A stretch of 64,000 nt of DNA, taken from NCBI GenBank assembly GCA_023409265.1, contig JAEYHZ010000022.1:372001-436000 (forward strand). The letters are read 5' to 3'. Of this stretch, positions 44,602 to 53,318 are shown piece after piece. Within the stretch, counting starts at the first letter, position 1, and each line of letters opens with the position of its first letter. The position numbers were made by a program, and so were the translations under genes. The notes beneath the pieces were generated by a model that saw only the letters and a program-made list of their open reading frames with translations, made no database searches and was not told the origin of the DNA. Origin of the DNA: Bacillota bacterium (GTDB taxonomy: Bacteria; Bacillota; Clostridia; Acetivibrionales; DSM-1351).

Positions 44602-45849
44602 CTATTTAATATATTCACTGGGGCTTACTCCTACCATCTTTTTAAATATCTGACTAAAGTACTTTGAGTCTGTATAGCCTACCATTGCACACACTTCATA
44701 TATTTTATATTTTGTATTTTTCAATAGTTCCTTGGCTCTTTCAATTCTTATGTCTATAAGGCAGTCATTGAAAGTTTTACCTACCTCTGATTTAAAAAGG
44801 TGCATGAGATAAGATGGGCTTATGTATAGCTCATTAGCAACAGATTCAACAGTTAAATCTTTTGAATAATTCTCTTTCATATACCTCAGGGCTTCCTTGA
44901 TTTCCTTCCTGAAACCAACAATGTCTGTCTCTGCACTAACAATATAATTGGAGTTGGGCAGCAGCTTATTATCCAGGACAGTACACGCTTCCAGATAAGT
45001 TCTATGTATATCTTCAATTTTGCTGCACAATTTCCCGATACCGATTGATATTGTATATTTGAACTTTTTTTCTATTTCATGTACCAGCTCCAGACATCGA
45101 TCTTTAATTAAATTACCAATCCCATTTTCACTGGCATGAATTATTACGACCCATTCCTCCAGACTGGTTTCAACTACTATTCCTATGAATTTTGAGTGTA
45201 AAATAAGAAGGTTTGCAATATCCTGCAGCACAGCTTCCTTAAAAACCTTTATCCCTTCACTTGTAGTCTCTTTGACAAGAGTTGTATATTGGTTTATTTG
45301 TATTACGATTACATAATTATTATCTACATCCAACGGAACATCCAGAAACTTAATTCTCTCCTGAATTTCTTTTCTATCGGATATAATTCCGCAAATAAGC
45401 TCACGTACAAACTGCTTTTTCATCCCTGTAAGTTCATTTTTCAGTTTTTCATAATACTGCTTTGTACCTTTTTCTTCCTTAATCTTACGCGAAACTTTCT
45501 GTACTGTATCTATTAATTGCTGATTGTCAATTGGCTTCAAAAGATAGGCACATGCACCATTATCCATAGCTGTTCTGACATAGTCGAATTCATCGTATCC
45601 ACTAAGTACAATAATACTGGATTCCAATCCGGTTTGCCTTACTTTTTCCATAAAATCAAGTCCATCCATAAATGGCATTCTTATGTCTGTTAAGATAATA
45701 TCCGGCTTATACTTTTTAGCAAGTTCCAATCCCGTCTCGCCATCTGACGCTTCATCTACTATTTCTATTCCCAAACTATTCCACTCAACAGTACTTCTTA
45801 CTCCTAATCTTACCAGATATTCATCGTCTACAATCAGCATAGATAACAT
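44602..45849 (-). CDS. YesN-type response regulator (REC plus AraC HTH)
   Basis: A 415-residue regulator. The receiver domain has the acidic pair in MLIVDDEYL and phospho-acceptor Asp55 in PDIILTDIRMPFMDG; the signalling lysine is in AYLLKPIDN. A long linker is followed by the C-terminal AraC pair of helix-turn-helices (TVESVANELYISPSYLMHLF; YEVCAMVGYTDSKYFSQIFK). It is the best candidate to bind the five shared promoter elements in this window, because such regulators activate carbohydrate genes from sites overlapping the -35 region. GGGGTG precedes the ATG at 45849. Confidence 0.95.
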   Translation of the reverse strand: MLSMLIVDDEYLVRLGVRSTVEWNSLGIEIVDEASDGETGLELAKKYKPDIILTDIRMPFMDGLDFMEKVRQTGLESSIIVLSGYDEFDYVRTAMDNGACAYLLKPIDNQQLIDTVQKVSRKIKEEKGTKQYYEKLKNELTGMKKQFVRELICGIISDRKEIQERIKFLDVPLDVDNNYVIVIQINQYTTLVKETTSEGIKVFKEAVLQDIANLLILHSKFIGIVVETSLEEWVVIIHASENGIGNLIKDRCLELVHEIEKKFKYTISIGIGKLCSKIEDIHRTYLEACTVLDNKLLPNSNYIVSAETDIVGFRKEIKEALRYMKENYSKDLTVESVANELYISPSYLMHLFKSEVGKTFNDCLIDIRIERAKELLKNTKYKIYEVCAMVGYTDSKYFSQIFKKMVGVSPSEYIK

Positions 45850-45983
45850 ATGTTCACCCCGAAATTTGAGTATGCATAGATAACATAAATAATTATTTCA
45901 CCTTTTTATGTAAAACACAAGAATTGATTTACTTTGATTCAACATTTAAATTTCCCCAACTCTAACATTATTATCAAGAACCT

Positions 45984-47249
45984 TTATTTCCTTTTTATGT
46001 GCATAAAATGTAATATTCCAATACATACCGACAACAACACTAATGATATTAAATAGATAATTTTGGGATTTAAAACATACAGATTGCTCGATATAAGACC
46101 TATAATTGCAGTTGCAATACATGTTACGGTATTCACAACTGAATATATTCCGGCTCTATCATTTCCCTCTGTAACTTCTGCCAACATTGCATCAACTAAA
46201 GGCTTCATTATTCCGAAACCAGCCGCAAACAGAAGCATGCATAGTATTACAGCAACCATACCTCCTGTTGGTATGCTAATAAGTAAACCAATTGCAATAA
46301 TCTGTGTGAATATACCAATAATCATAACTAAAAGTTTATTAGTCCTGTATATTAAAGGATTAATAAGTACAAATACTATAAACAGTGCTGCTGAATATAC
46401 TCCACCAAGTATTGAAATCAAAGGCTTGCTTAGCATCAACACATCTGCCATATAAGGTGCAAAATAAAGGCTGTTAAAAGTACCAATAGGAATATAAACA
46501 TTAAATAGGATAAATACGCACGCTACCATAGCAACCTTCTTATCCTTAATTAGATTTTTTACTGTTTTAATAGGTAAGCCAGACTTATTACAAACTGGTT
46601 TAGTATTCTTTTTTCGTTCATCAAGTATCTGTTGTCCAACACTGGTCTCGGTATACAGGTAATTTCTAACTATAATTCTAAAGGACATAGATATAGCGGC
46701 GAATAGTAAAAAAAATCTTTCTGCTTTCACAACCCCGAAAAAATGTACCATTATTCCTGCAAGAGGTATTAATACTCCTGTTGAAATATTTATAATGCTA
46801 ATAAAATTGAAGGCGGCTGCCCTTTGATCATTATCTGAATCTTCTACAATCATAAGGTTCCATGAAACAATTACTATCCTAACCACACTATTAGTGACTG
46901 TTGCAAGAGCGAACATCCAAAAACTATTTGAGAAATAGTAAATAATAATGGCCCCTGGCCAGCTAATAAAGTCAAAAATGAAAGTTGTTTTTTTTCTACC
47001 AAGTCGGTCGGTTATTTTTCCGGCAAAGATTGAAAAAAAAGTTCCTGCAATATAACCAATAACTATCAGGTAACCAATTTCCATATCGGTGACTCCCTGA
47101 CTTTTCATATATAAGCTTAGATAAAAGCTGTAAAGCATATAAGGAATTCCCCATAAGGGTTCCATCATAACTGATATCTTTGCGTTTCCTCTAAGGATTC
47201 TAAAGTTTTCAAAAATGTTTCTTATTTTTATCTGTTGTGTCTCGATCAT
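45984..47249 (-). CDS. MFS transporter (paralogue of the one at 18752)
   Basis: A 421-residue protein with about twelve membrane segments. MMEPLWGIPYMLYSFYLSLY and GYIAGTFFSIFAGKITDRLG show the MFS loop 2-3 motif and the block shared with the protein at 18752-20056. It lies upstream of the YesN/YesM genes on the same strand, 135 bp away, with an AAGGGA box at its start. It probably carries a mono- or disaccharide linked to the local enzymes. No shared promoter element was found in front of it. Confidence 0.92.
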   Translation of the reverse strand: MIETQQIKIRNIFENFRILRGNAKISVMMEPLWGIPYMLYSFYLSLYMKSQGVTDMEIGYLIVIGYIAGTFFSIFAGKITDRLGRKKTTFIFDFISWPGAIIIYYFSNSFWMFALATVTNSVVRIVIVSWNLMIVEDSDNDQRAAAFNFISIINISTGVLIPLAGIMVHFFGVVKAERFFLLFAAISMSFRIIVRNYLYTETSVGQQILDERKKNTKPVCNKSGLPIKTVKNLIKDKKVAMVACVFILFNVYIPIGTFNSLYFAPYMADVLMLSKPLISILGGVYSAALFIVFVLINPLIYRTNKLLVMIIGIFTQIIAIGLLISIPTGGMVAVILCMLLFAAGFGIMKPLVDAMLAEVTEGNDRAGIYSVVNTVTCIATAIIGLISSNLYVLNPKIIYLISLVLLSVCIGILHFMHIKRK

Positions 47250-47320
47250 TTTATATCCCTTCGTTATAAATTAATTGTTTTTTGCAATAATTATTCAATG
47301 ACAAATTTGACAGTTGAATA

Positions 47321-47526
47321 AAAGGCTGCCTCAAAATATATTAATTCTAATAATAATTCAAGTTTCTATGTGTAAGCGATCTGTAAAAATCCTGTTGCGT
47401 TGCAACCGAATTTCAATCAGTTTTGATGTGCCACTCCATTTTAAACATTTACATTCACTTTAATGCAATGTGTATGGCAGAAAGTTGAATTATTAAGTTT
47501 TCTCAATATTTTTGAGACAGCCACTC
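47321..47526. mobile_element. MITE-like element with IS-type terminal inverted repeats
   Basis: About 200 bp of non-coding DNA bounded by GGCTGCCTCAAAATAT (47324-47339) and AATATTTTTGAGACAGCC (47505-47522), which pair with one mismatch and one extra base. GGCTGTCTCAAAA ends are typical of several clostridial IS families and their MITEs. There is no transposase frame inside. It sits between the MFS gene and the GH140-like gene. Confidence 0.6.
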
Positions 47527-47529
47527 TTA

Positions 47530-49131
47530 TCATTTACTGTTGTTATCTGCTTTTAATAATATAACTGTATCATTCTCACATGAAGCTAAGCCGAAGCGGA
47601 TTTCTCCATCCTTTATAACATATTCCACAGTTTTCATATCTTCATATACCGGATCAAACATTGAAGCGATATACTTTGTATTTTCTGGTATACTAAATTT
47701 TAAATGCTTCCCCTTGGAAATATATGCCACAATAAGACTATCATCTGTTGTTGCAGCTATCATACTATCCGAATAATTAAGATTGAATTTACAGTTGGCA
47801 GGTTCCAATTCCCACCATGGAAGTTTTTCAAAAAAAGCTTTCATTTTTGCAGCATCATTGGCACCATCAAATTTCATAGCCTCTTTCCAACTTTGAGGCA
47901 TTCCCCAATCTTGGGTTCCCGGAAAAGGTTCGCCCTCACAATGCCATGACCAGATACCATGGGCACCGTATGTAATTCCGGCATTTCCTCCTGCTAAAAT
48001 ACTCTTCCACAGAACCTCCCTGGTAAAATCCCTGGTTATTTTTTTATCCAGCTCCTTATAGCAGCAAATATTCTCATAACAGGGTTCTCCGTTTAGTACC
48101 GGACGCACAGGCTGCAATAATCTGCACTTTTCTGCACAATCTATGGAGGTTTGCACACTCTCCATTCTGTGACTTGACTGATACATGTGGAAATTAAACC
48201 AATCTTTTTCATTAAGAGCATCAGGTGTAACAAGCCCCATTTGTAAATGGGCTGTAATTAACGGAGTATATGGAGAATTCTGTTTTATTGCGCTTGCCGC
48301 TCCACTGTATATTGAAATTGCTTCTTCGGTGCTAAAATCAGAATCGCCGCTAATAAACCATATAGTTCCATACGCGGCGTATCTGGCTGCCATATAACCC
48401 CCATACATTTTTGCAAGTTCAGGTGTCAGACCTGACTTTCTATCCACAGCCCAGCCTATATTTGCACCGGGTACATAATCAAACCACAACGCTACAAGAG
48501 CGGTAAACATTCCCGTCTGATGTGTAACAGCCATCAATTGATCCAGAAACTTGAAATACTCCGGATTGGGCTTATCCCAGCACATCATACTGCCATCACC
48601 TTCAAAAGGCTCCAATATGGTCCCTGCCCGGCTTCCATCATGCTGGGGAAGTGCATTGATACAAAGTGTATTAAAGCCTTGTTCTCTGCGGTATTCAGTA
48701 AATTCCCGCCATTCATCCACCGTTCCCTTTGCTGTTACTCCCCATACTGTATCTCCAAGCCAGAAGAATTTTTTCCCATCTTCATGCTCAAAGCCCCTTC
48801 CATTGCCTGATACCTTCAGAAATCCATGCTTCAATACTGGATTATTACCTTCATAGGAAACAACCTCAAAAAAACCGGTCTTCCCATCCAGTCCTTTGTC
48901 TGATTTGTTAACAGCCACACTTTCCCATTTCCAAACTCCTTGCGAGCAAGGTGCAAATCTTACCTTCCAGATATCCTTTCCATACCAAAACCCTTTAACT
49001 ATAGTCTTATGGCCTCCAGGCGAGTAAAAGCACACACTAAGTTCACCGTCAATATAGGGATTGTTATATTTGTATTCACTAATAAATGTTATCTCCAGTA
49101 TATCTCTTTTGTACACCTTTAGAATTTCCAT
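47530..49131 (-). CDS. GH140-like glycosidase (DUF5060/DUF4038 architecture)
   Basis: A 533-residue cytoplasmic-looking enzyme. The N-terminal 100 residues form a DUF5060-type beta domain (GFWYGKDIWKVRFAPCSQGV), and the rest is a DUF4038 TIM barrel with FFWLGDTVWGVTAKGTVDEW, FNTLCINALPQHDGS, FISGDSDF and the putative nucleophile in VLNGEPCYENICCYKE. DUF4038 includes GH140 apiosidases that act on rhamnogalacturonan II side chains; specificity here is unproven. GAGGTG precedes the ATG. It is a single-gene unit behind promoter site 5, which ties it to the rhamnosidase and ABC genes. Confidence 0.85.
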   Translation of the reverse strand: MEILKVYKRDILEITFISEYKYNNPYIDGELSVCFYSPGGHKTIVKGFWYGKDIWKVRFAPCSQGVWKWESVAVNKSDKGLDGKTGFFEVVSYEGNNPVLKHGFLKVSGNGRGFEHEDGKKFFWLGDTVWGVTAKGTVDEWREFTEYRREQGFNTLCINALPQHDGSRAGTILEPFEGDGSMMCWDKPNPEYFKFLDQLMAVTHQTGMFTALVALWFDYVPGANIGWAVDRKSGLTPELAKMYGGYMAARYAAYGTIWFISGDSDFSTEEAISIYSGAASAIKQNSPYTPLITAHLQMGLVTPDALNEKDWFNFHMYQSSHRMESVQTSIDCAEKCRLLQPVRPVLNGEPCYENICCYKELDKKITRDFTREVLWKSILAGGNAGITYGAHGIWSWHCEGEPFPGTQDWGMPQSWKEAMKFDGANDAAKMKAFFEKLPWWELEPANCKFNLNYSDSMIAATTDDSLIVAYISKGKHLKFSIPENTKYIASMFDPVYEDMKTVEYVIKDGEIRFGLASCENDTVILLKADNNSK

Positions 49132-49193
49132 TGCTTCACCTCATTGAACTTTAAATGGTTTTATTCAAATCTCATAATAACATAGTAGTACCT

Positions 49194-49234
49194 GCTATAG
49201 TAGTATGCAACACTGCTAAATGGTTGGTTAAACT
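49194..49234 (-). promoter_or_regulatory. Shared regulon promoter element, site 5 (GH140-like gene)
   Basis: The box at 49213-49234 reads AGTTTAACCAAC then CATTTAGCAG on the minus strand, followed after 5 bp by CATACT. The translation start is about 82 bp downstream. Confidence 0.78.
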
Positions 49235-49260
49235 GCTGGCTTACTAATTGTTCATAATCA

Positions 49261-49458
49261 CTAACAATATACAGGCGTTCTGCCGTTCGCTGTCTGTACC
49301 GAAAATCCGAATATGCAACAAAGACATTCAGAAGTTTTCACAGGCTTTAAGTGATTTGGGAGAACTGAATCGGAAGCTTCATTTTGTACGTTATCCATGA
49401 CTAGAATTCCAATAGAGCACTTTTCAGTCTCTCCTGCTTCATTCATAAAAATATCCAT
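49261..49458 (-). CDS. Small hypothetical protein downstream of the EamA gene
   Basis: A 65-residue frame starting 14 bp after the EamA stop, with AAAGGA close to its ATG. The sequence (MDIFMNEAGETEKCSIGILV, later SECLCCIFGF) is soluble-looking with a Cys cluster, and matches nothing I know. The position and ribosome binding site favour a real gene; the lack of a recognisable family keeps confidence low. Confidence 0.35.
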   Translation of the reverse strand: MDIFMNEAGETEKCSIGILVMDNVQNEASDSVLPNHLKPVKTSECLCCIFGFSVQTANGRTPVYC

Positions 49459-49472
49459 TATTCCTTTACCTG

Positions 49473-50429
49473 TTACTTTCCTATGATTTTTGTATTCTTA
49501 GTTTTTGCGGAAGTGGCATCCATACCTTCGGTTCCGATAAGAATCATGCCAATGATTACAAGTAAACAGCCCAACCACTGCTGGTAATCGGTGCTTTCGC
49601 CTAATATTACAGTCGATAGAAGCATGGAGGTAAACGGCATCATACCCGAAAAAGCCGCAGCTGTGAGCGCGCCGCACCGCTTTATTCCCGAGTACCAGCA
49701 GATAAATGCCAAGGCCGTAACAAATACGCCGTACCAAAAAAGAGCCATCCAGCCCGTTAGACCGATTCCTGAAAGTTCCTTCAAGGGATGCTCAAACGGT
49801 GCAGGAATCAGGCATAGAATCAGAGCGATTGCCGATACAATTGCAGTTTGCGCAATAGGACTTGAAGGCTCCTTCTGGTCTGCCGCGGCATTAACTGCGG
49901 AAATACGTGACAGCGTGTTGAAGGCGGACTCACATGCCGCCGCGCATAGCACGAGCATATTCCCGCCGATGTGTTCCAAGGATAAACTATTTCCTGGCGC
50001 TAGCACTCCCTGAATAATCAGAATGCCTCCCACAGTGCCCAATATTCCGGCAAGCTTTCTGCCGCCGACCGGCTCCCTTAATACAACCATAGCGAGAAAC
50101 GCTGTTATGGCTGGGGTCGCGCCAGTGAGTATACCTGCTGCTCCAGCGCTGGTATAATGAAGGCCGCTTAGTAAAAACATACGGAACAGAAAAATACCGC
50201 ATAAGGCCTGAAGTGACAAAAAAAGAAAATTGCGAAACGACATTAGCTTAATGTATCGGACAAGCTGTTTTCTGCATAACGGAACCAAAAACACGAGGGC
50301 GAAAAATAGGCTTACTGCCGTAATCGTAAAAGTCCCGAGCTTTCCTGTAACAAATCTGGCCGATATAACGCTGGTTCCTGCCAGTGAAAAAGCGCAAATC
50401 AAGTATAATTTCCCATTCAATTGCTTCAT
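49473..50429 (-). CDS. EamA family (DMT superfamily) transporter
   Basis: A 318-residue membrane protein with about ten hydrophobic segments in two EamA repeats (ICAFSLAGTSVISARFVTGK; the second begins near GNMLVLCAAACESAFNTLSR). MVVLREPVGGRKLAGILGTV is the conserved end of the first repeat. It is probably an exporter of amino-acid-like compounds. It is divergent from a MocR-type regulator, the same arrangement as at 11.9-14.3 kb but not closely similar in sequence. This block looks GC-richer than its surroundings, which hints at horizontal origin. Confidence 0.92.
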   Translation of the reverse strand: MKQLNGKLYLICAFSLAGTSVISARFVTGKLGTFTITAVSLFFALVFLVPLCRKQLVRYIKLMSFRNFLFLSLQALCGIFLFRMFLLSGLHYTSAGAAGILTGATPAITAFLAMVVLREPVGGRKLAGILGTVGGILIIQGVLAPGNSLSLEHIGGNMLVLCAAACESAFNTLSRISAVNAAADQKEPSSPIAQTAIVSAIALILCLIPAPFEHPLKELSGIGLTGWMALFWYGVFVTALAFICWYSGIKRCGALTAAAFSGMMPFTSMLLSTVILGESTDYQQWLGCLLVIIGMILIGTEGMDATSAKTKNTKIIGK

Positions 50430-50451
50430 TCTAATTGCTCTCCAAAATTCG

Positions 50452-50514
50452 TTGCATTTTTATTACATGATGGTATAATTTTACTCGCACCACTGGTTCT
50501 ATTAAAGAACCAGT
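50452..50514 (+). promoter_or_regulatory. SigmaA promoter and dyad operator of the second MocR gene
   Basis: TTGCAT (50452-50457) and a perfect TATAAT (50474-50479) are 16 bp apart. Just downstream is an inverted repeat ACTGGTTCT-5-AGAACCAGT (50492-50514), placed where a self-regulating MocR protein would bind. Confidence 0.65.
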
Positions 50515-50549
50515 ATGACACAGATTTTACAGAGCCAGTTGGAGGCGTT

Positions 50550-51947
50550 ATGTTAGGAATTGAATTGAACCGAAAAAGTGAATTACAGTTATGGCGTCAA
50601 ATTTATCAGGCCTTAAAGGATCTGATGCTATCCGGGAAACTGAAGGCAGGGGAAGCTCTGCCGTCCACACGGGAATTAGCAAGGGAGCTGAATGTTTCCC
50701 GTAATACAGTTTGCGAGGCTTATAACTTACTGATTGCAGAGGGCTTCATAGTAAGCCGTCAGGGAGCCCCCACACGGGTTTCGGACGGTTTATGCATAGA
50801 ATCGGTTGAACCGCCATTATCTCCTAAAATAATAAACAATGCAGTCCGCTCAATCTCAGTAAGCTTTCGGACAGGCAGACCCGACTTAAGCCAATTTCCC
50901 AGGTTTCTTTGGCAGCAATTGCTGCATAAGGCTTCCGAGGAACTGCCTCTTGAGGCTTTTGGTTATACCGGACCACAGGGATTGCCTCAACTTCGAGGGG
51001 AAATTGCGGCTTGGTTGTTCAGAAACCGGGGTCTTAAGGTTTCCTCGGACGATATCTTTATAACTGCAGGCGCAACGCACGGGCTGCATCTTATTGCGGA
51101 TATTCTGTGTGGGGGTGGCAAACAAATATTGATGGAGGACCCCTGTCATATCGGAATGCTTGGTACATTCAAAAACAAGGGCTGCTCCATTGTTCCCATA
51201 CCGGTGGATGCCGAGGGGATGCAGACAGATTACCTTTCAAAGTGCCAAAGTCCAGGCCCGATATATGTTACGCCGTCTCATCAGTTCCCGTTGGGCGGAA
51301 TTCTTCCCGCATCACGCCGTGCCGTATTGATTCGCTTTGTCAGAGAAAACGATCTTTATATCATTGAAGACGATTATGACAGTGAATTCCGGTATAGTGG
51401 CGAGCCTATTGCTCCGCTTTGCACTATGGACCCGCAACGTGTCATTTATGTTGGTACCTTCAGTAAAGCAGTTTTTCCGGCGCTTAGGATAGGCTATGTA
51501 ATTCTGCCCTATCCGCTTCAAGCACGCTGGCGTGATCTGCGTACTCATACGGATGTACAAAATCCATCCATTGAGCAGGCTGCCTTGGCAGAATTTTTAA
51601 GAACACGCAAGCTTGACAGGCATGTCCAGAAAATGCGTAAAATTTATGGTCAGCGCCGACAGGTGTTGCTGGAGTCACTGAAAGAAGCCTTTGGCAGCGA
51701 GTGGATTGCTTATGGAGATTCTGCCGGGCTGCATGTCGCTATCGATTTTCCCGGAATGCGATTTGACGAAGCTTTTAAAAAAAGCTGCCTGCAAAATGGA
51801 TTATATATTACTCCGGTAGAAAGCCATTGCATAGAAAAAGGCCGGCATCAAAGTAAGTTACTTATTGGATATGGGCATCTGGAACCTGATGTAATCAGAA
51901 ACGGTGTTGTACTATTGTCTGATATTATTAAAGAATTAAATATCTGA
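50550..51947 (+). CDS. MocR/PdxR-type regulator (GntR HTH plus aminotransferase domain)
   Basis: A 465-residue fusion regulator. The winged helix covers about residues 10-75 (LPSTRELARELNVSRNTVCE), followed by an aminotransferase fold with the PLP lysine in YVGTFSKAVFPALRIGYVIL and YIIEDDYDSEFRYSG. The start at 50550 follows TTGGAGG; the frame upstream is not coding-like. It is divergent from an EamA exporter and probably controls it in response to an amino acid or vitamin B6 signal. It is only distantly similar to the MocR protein at 11864. Confidence 0.93.
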   Translation: MLGIELNRKSELQLWRQIYQALKDLMLSGKLKAGEALPSTRELARELNVSRNTVCEAYNLLIAEGFIVSRQGAPTRVSDGLCIESVEPPLSPKIINNAVRSISVSFRTGRPDLSQFPRFLWQQLLHKASEELPLEAFGYTGPQGLPQLRGEIAAWLFRNRGLKVSSDDIFITAGATHGLHLIADILCGGGKQILMEDPCHIGMLGTFKNKGCSIVPIPVDAEGMQTDYLSKCQSPGPIYVTPSHQFPLGGILPASRRAVLIRFVRENDLYIIEDDYDSEFRYSGEPIAPLCTMDPQRVIYVGTFSKAVFPALRIGYVILPYPLQARWRDLRTHTDVQNPSIEQAALAEFLRTRKLDRHVQKMRKIYGQRRQVLLESLKEAFGSEWIAYGDSAGLHVAIDFPGMRFDEAFKKSCLQNGLYITPVESHCIEKGRHQSKLLIGYGHLEPDVIRNGVVLLSDIIKELNI

Positions 51948-52077
51948 GTTGAAATGCAATAGCCCTTATTTTTTGTCCTGCATGTAGTTGTCATAAACAT
52001 GATTTTCGTTACTTACATTCTGTCTTTCGACAAGTCTGCCCTTAATAATATTCGGTTATTCTTTTAGTGTCAAACGA

Positions 52078-53259
52078 CTATTTCAGATCTGTTGCAGGCT
52101 TCCCGATGACATTATTCGTTACGGTTACCCTACAGCTTTCCTTTTCAGGCCATTTACGCCATACAATTAATAGAAGTATAAGAGAGGATATGATCAGAAT
52201 TGCCAGTAACCGAATCTCAAAAATAAACGACGGTCCTCCGAACAATATACCAAAATCTACTTGGGTATTAGGGTACATAGGGGTAAAATAGCTTATCACT
52301 TTGAACAGGGCAGGCATGATTTGCAGGGGCATGGTCCCACCACCTGCTATTGTCTGGGCAAGCATTAATGGTATATTGATAAAGATACCGTTTTGCTTAA
52401 ACAAAAGCGAGAATATTAAAGCAAACTGAAAAGCTGTTATTTGCATAAAAATCTGCTGTAGATAAATGATCAGTAACTTCTGTAAACTGATCGAAATTAA
52501 GATTCTTGCCATAATTACTCCAAACAAGGGTGCAAGGATGGCGATAATGAATCCTGTAATTTCAATATATTTAAAAGCCTTCCACTTTCCAATAATAGGG
52601 ATAAAAGCAAGAAAAATATTCATCAGTACAATCGCAACGACCATAGAAGAAGCATATGATGCTATAGATAAAAATGATGGTGCCATTATATAGTCCATAC
52701 TGCTGGGTGCTTTGTTGATATAAACATTATTCTGAACTACTGACTTATTTAACTGTTCTGTAATCTTTTCTTGTTGTGTTGCATTGATATTGAGAGAATT
52801 CAGTATATTCGTTAGTTTACCCTGATTGATAGCTTGATTAAAATTGTCTGTTATTGATTTGGCAACTGCCTCCATAGTATTTACAACCGTAGTTGTATTT
52901 GATTTATCAATATAGAAATCAATCGTTGATTTCCCTGATGTTAAGTTATTCACAAAATTTTCAGGGATGACAATAATCATTTGTATTTGTCGATTATTGA
53001 GTTTCTTTTTACTCTCATCCAAACTCTTTTCAGTAATCACTTTGCTAAATGATTTGGTTAATGTAGGAACAATTTCTTTTTCAATTGCTGCCCCTTTATC
53101 ACCATCTTGATTTACCACATTGATCGCAAGTTGATTAACCCCATCTGGCAGGACGTGATAACCATAAATATAAAGCCCCACCATCGAGATCTGATAAAAT
53201 ACTGCCAGAATGATGGCATAGATAACACCCTTACTCATCAAAAATTTTATAAGTTTCAT
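52078..53259 (-). CDS. YhgE/Pip-type ABC-2-like membrane protein
   Basis: A 393-residue membrane protein: one N-terminal helix (about 10-30), a large extracellular domain of about 170 residues (ITEKSLDESKKKLNNRQIQM, IDFYIDKSNTTTVVNTMEAV), then five or six C-terminal membrane helices. This layout is shared by YhgE/Pip and ABC-2 type exporter permeases of the type VII/phage-infection-protein group. An AAAGGAG box precedes the ATG. It lies downstream of the MerR-type regulator on the same strand, so it is probably a regulated efflux or export component. No ATPase gene is adjacent. Confidence 0.82.
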   Translation of the reverse strand: MKLIKFLMSKGVIYAIILAVFYQISMVGLYIYGYHVLPDGVNQLAINVVNQDGDKGAAIEKEIVPTLTKSFSKVITEKSLDESKKKLNNRQIQMIIVIPENFVNNLTSGKSTIDFYIDKSNTTTVVNTMEAVAKSITDNFNQAINQGKLTNILNSLNINATQQEKITEQLNKSVVQNNVYINKAPSSMDYIMAPSFLSIASYASSMVVAIVLMNIFLAFIPIIGKWKAFKYIEITGFIIAILAPLFGVIMARILISISLQKLLIIYLQQIFMQITAFQFALIFSLLFKQNGIFINIPLMLAQTIAGGGTMPLQIMPALFKVISYFTPMYPNTQVDFGILFGGPSFIFEIRLLAILIISSLILLLIVWRKWPEKESCRVTVTNNVIGKPATDLK

Positions 53260-53318
53260 AATTATTTCTCCTTTATTAAGTGTTCATGATTACAAACCTG
53301 CTTTTTGTTCAGTCTTTT

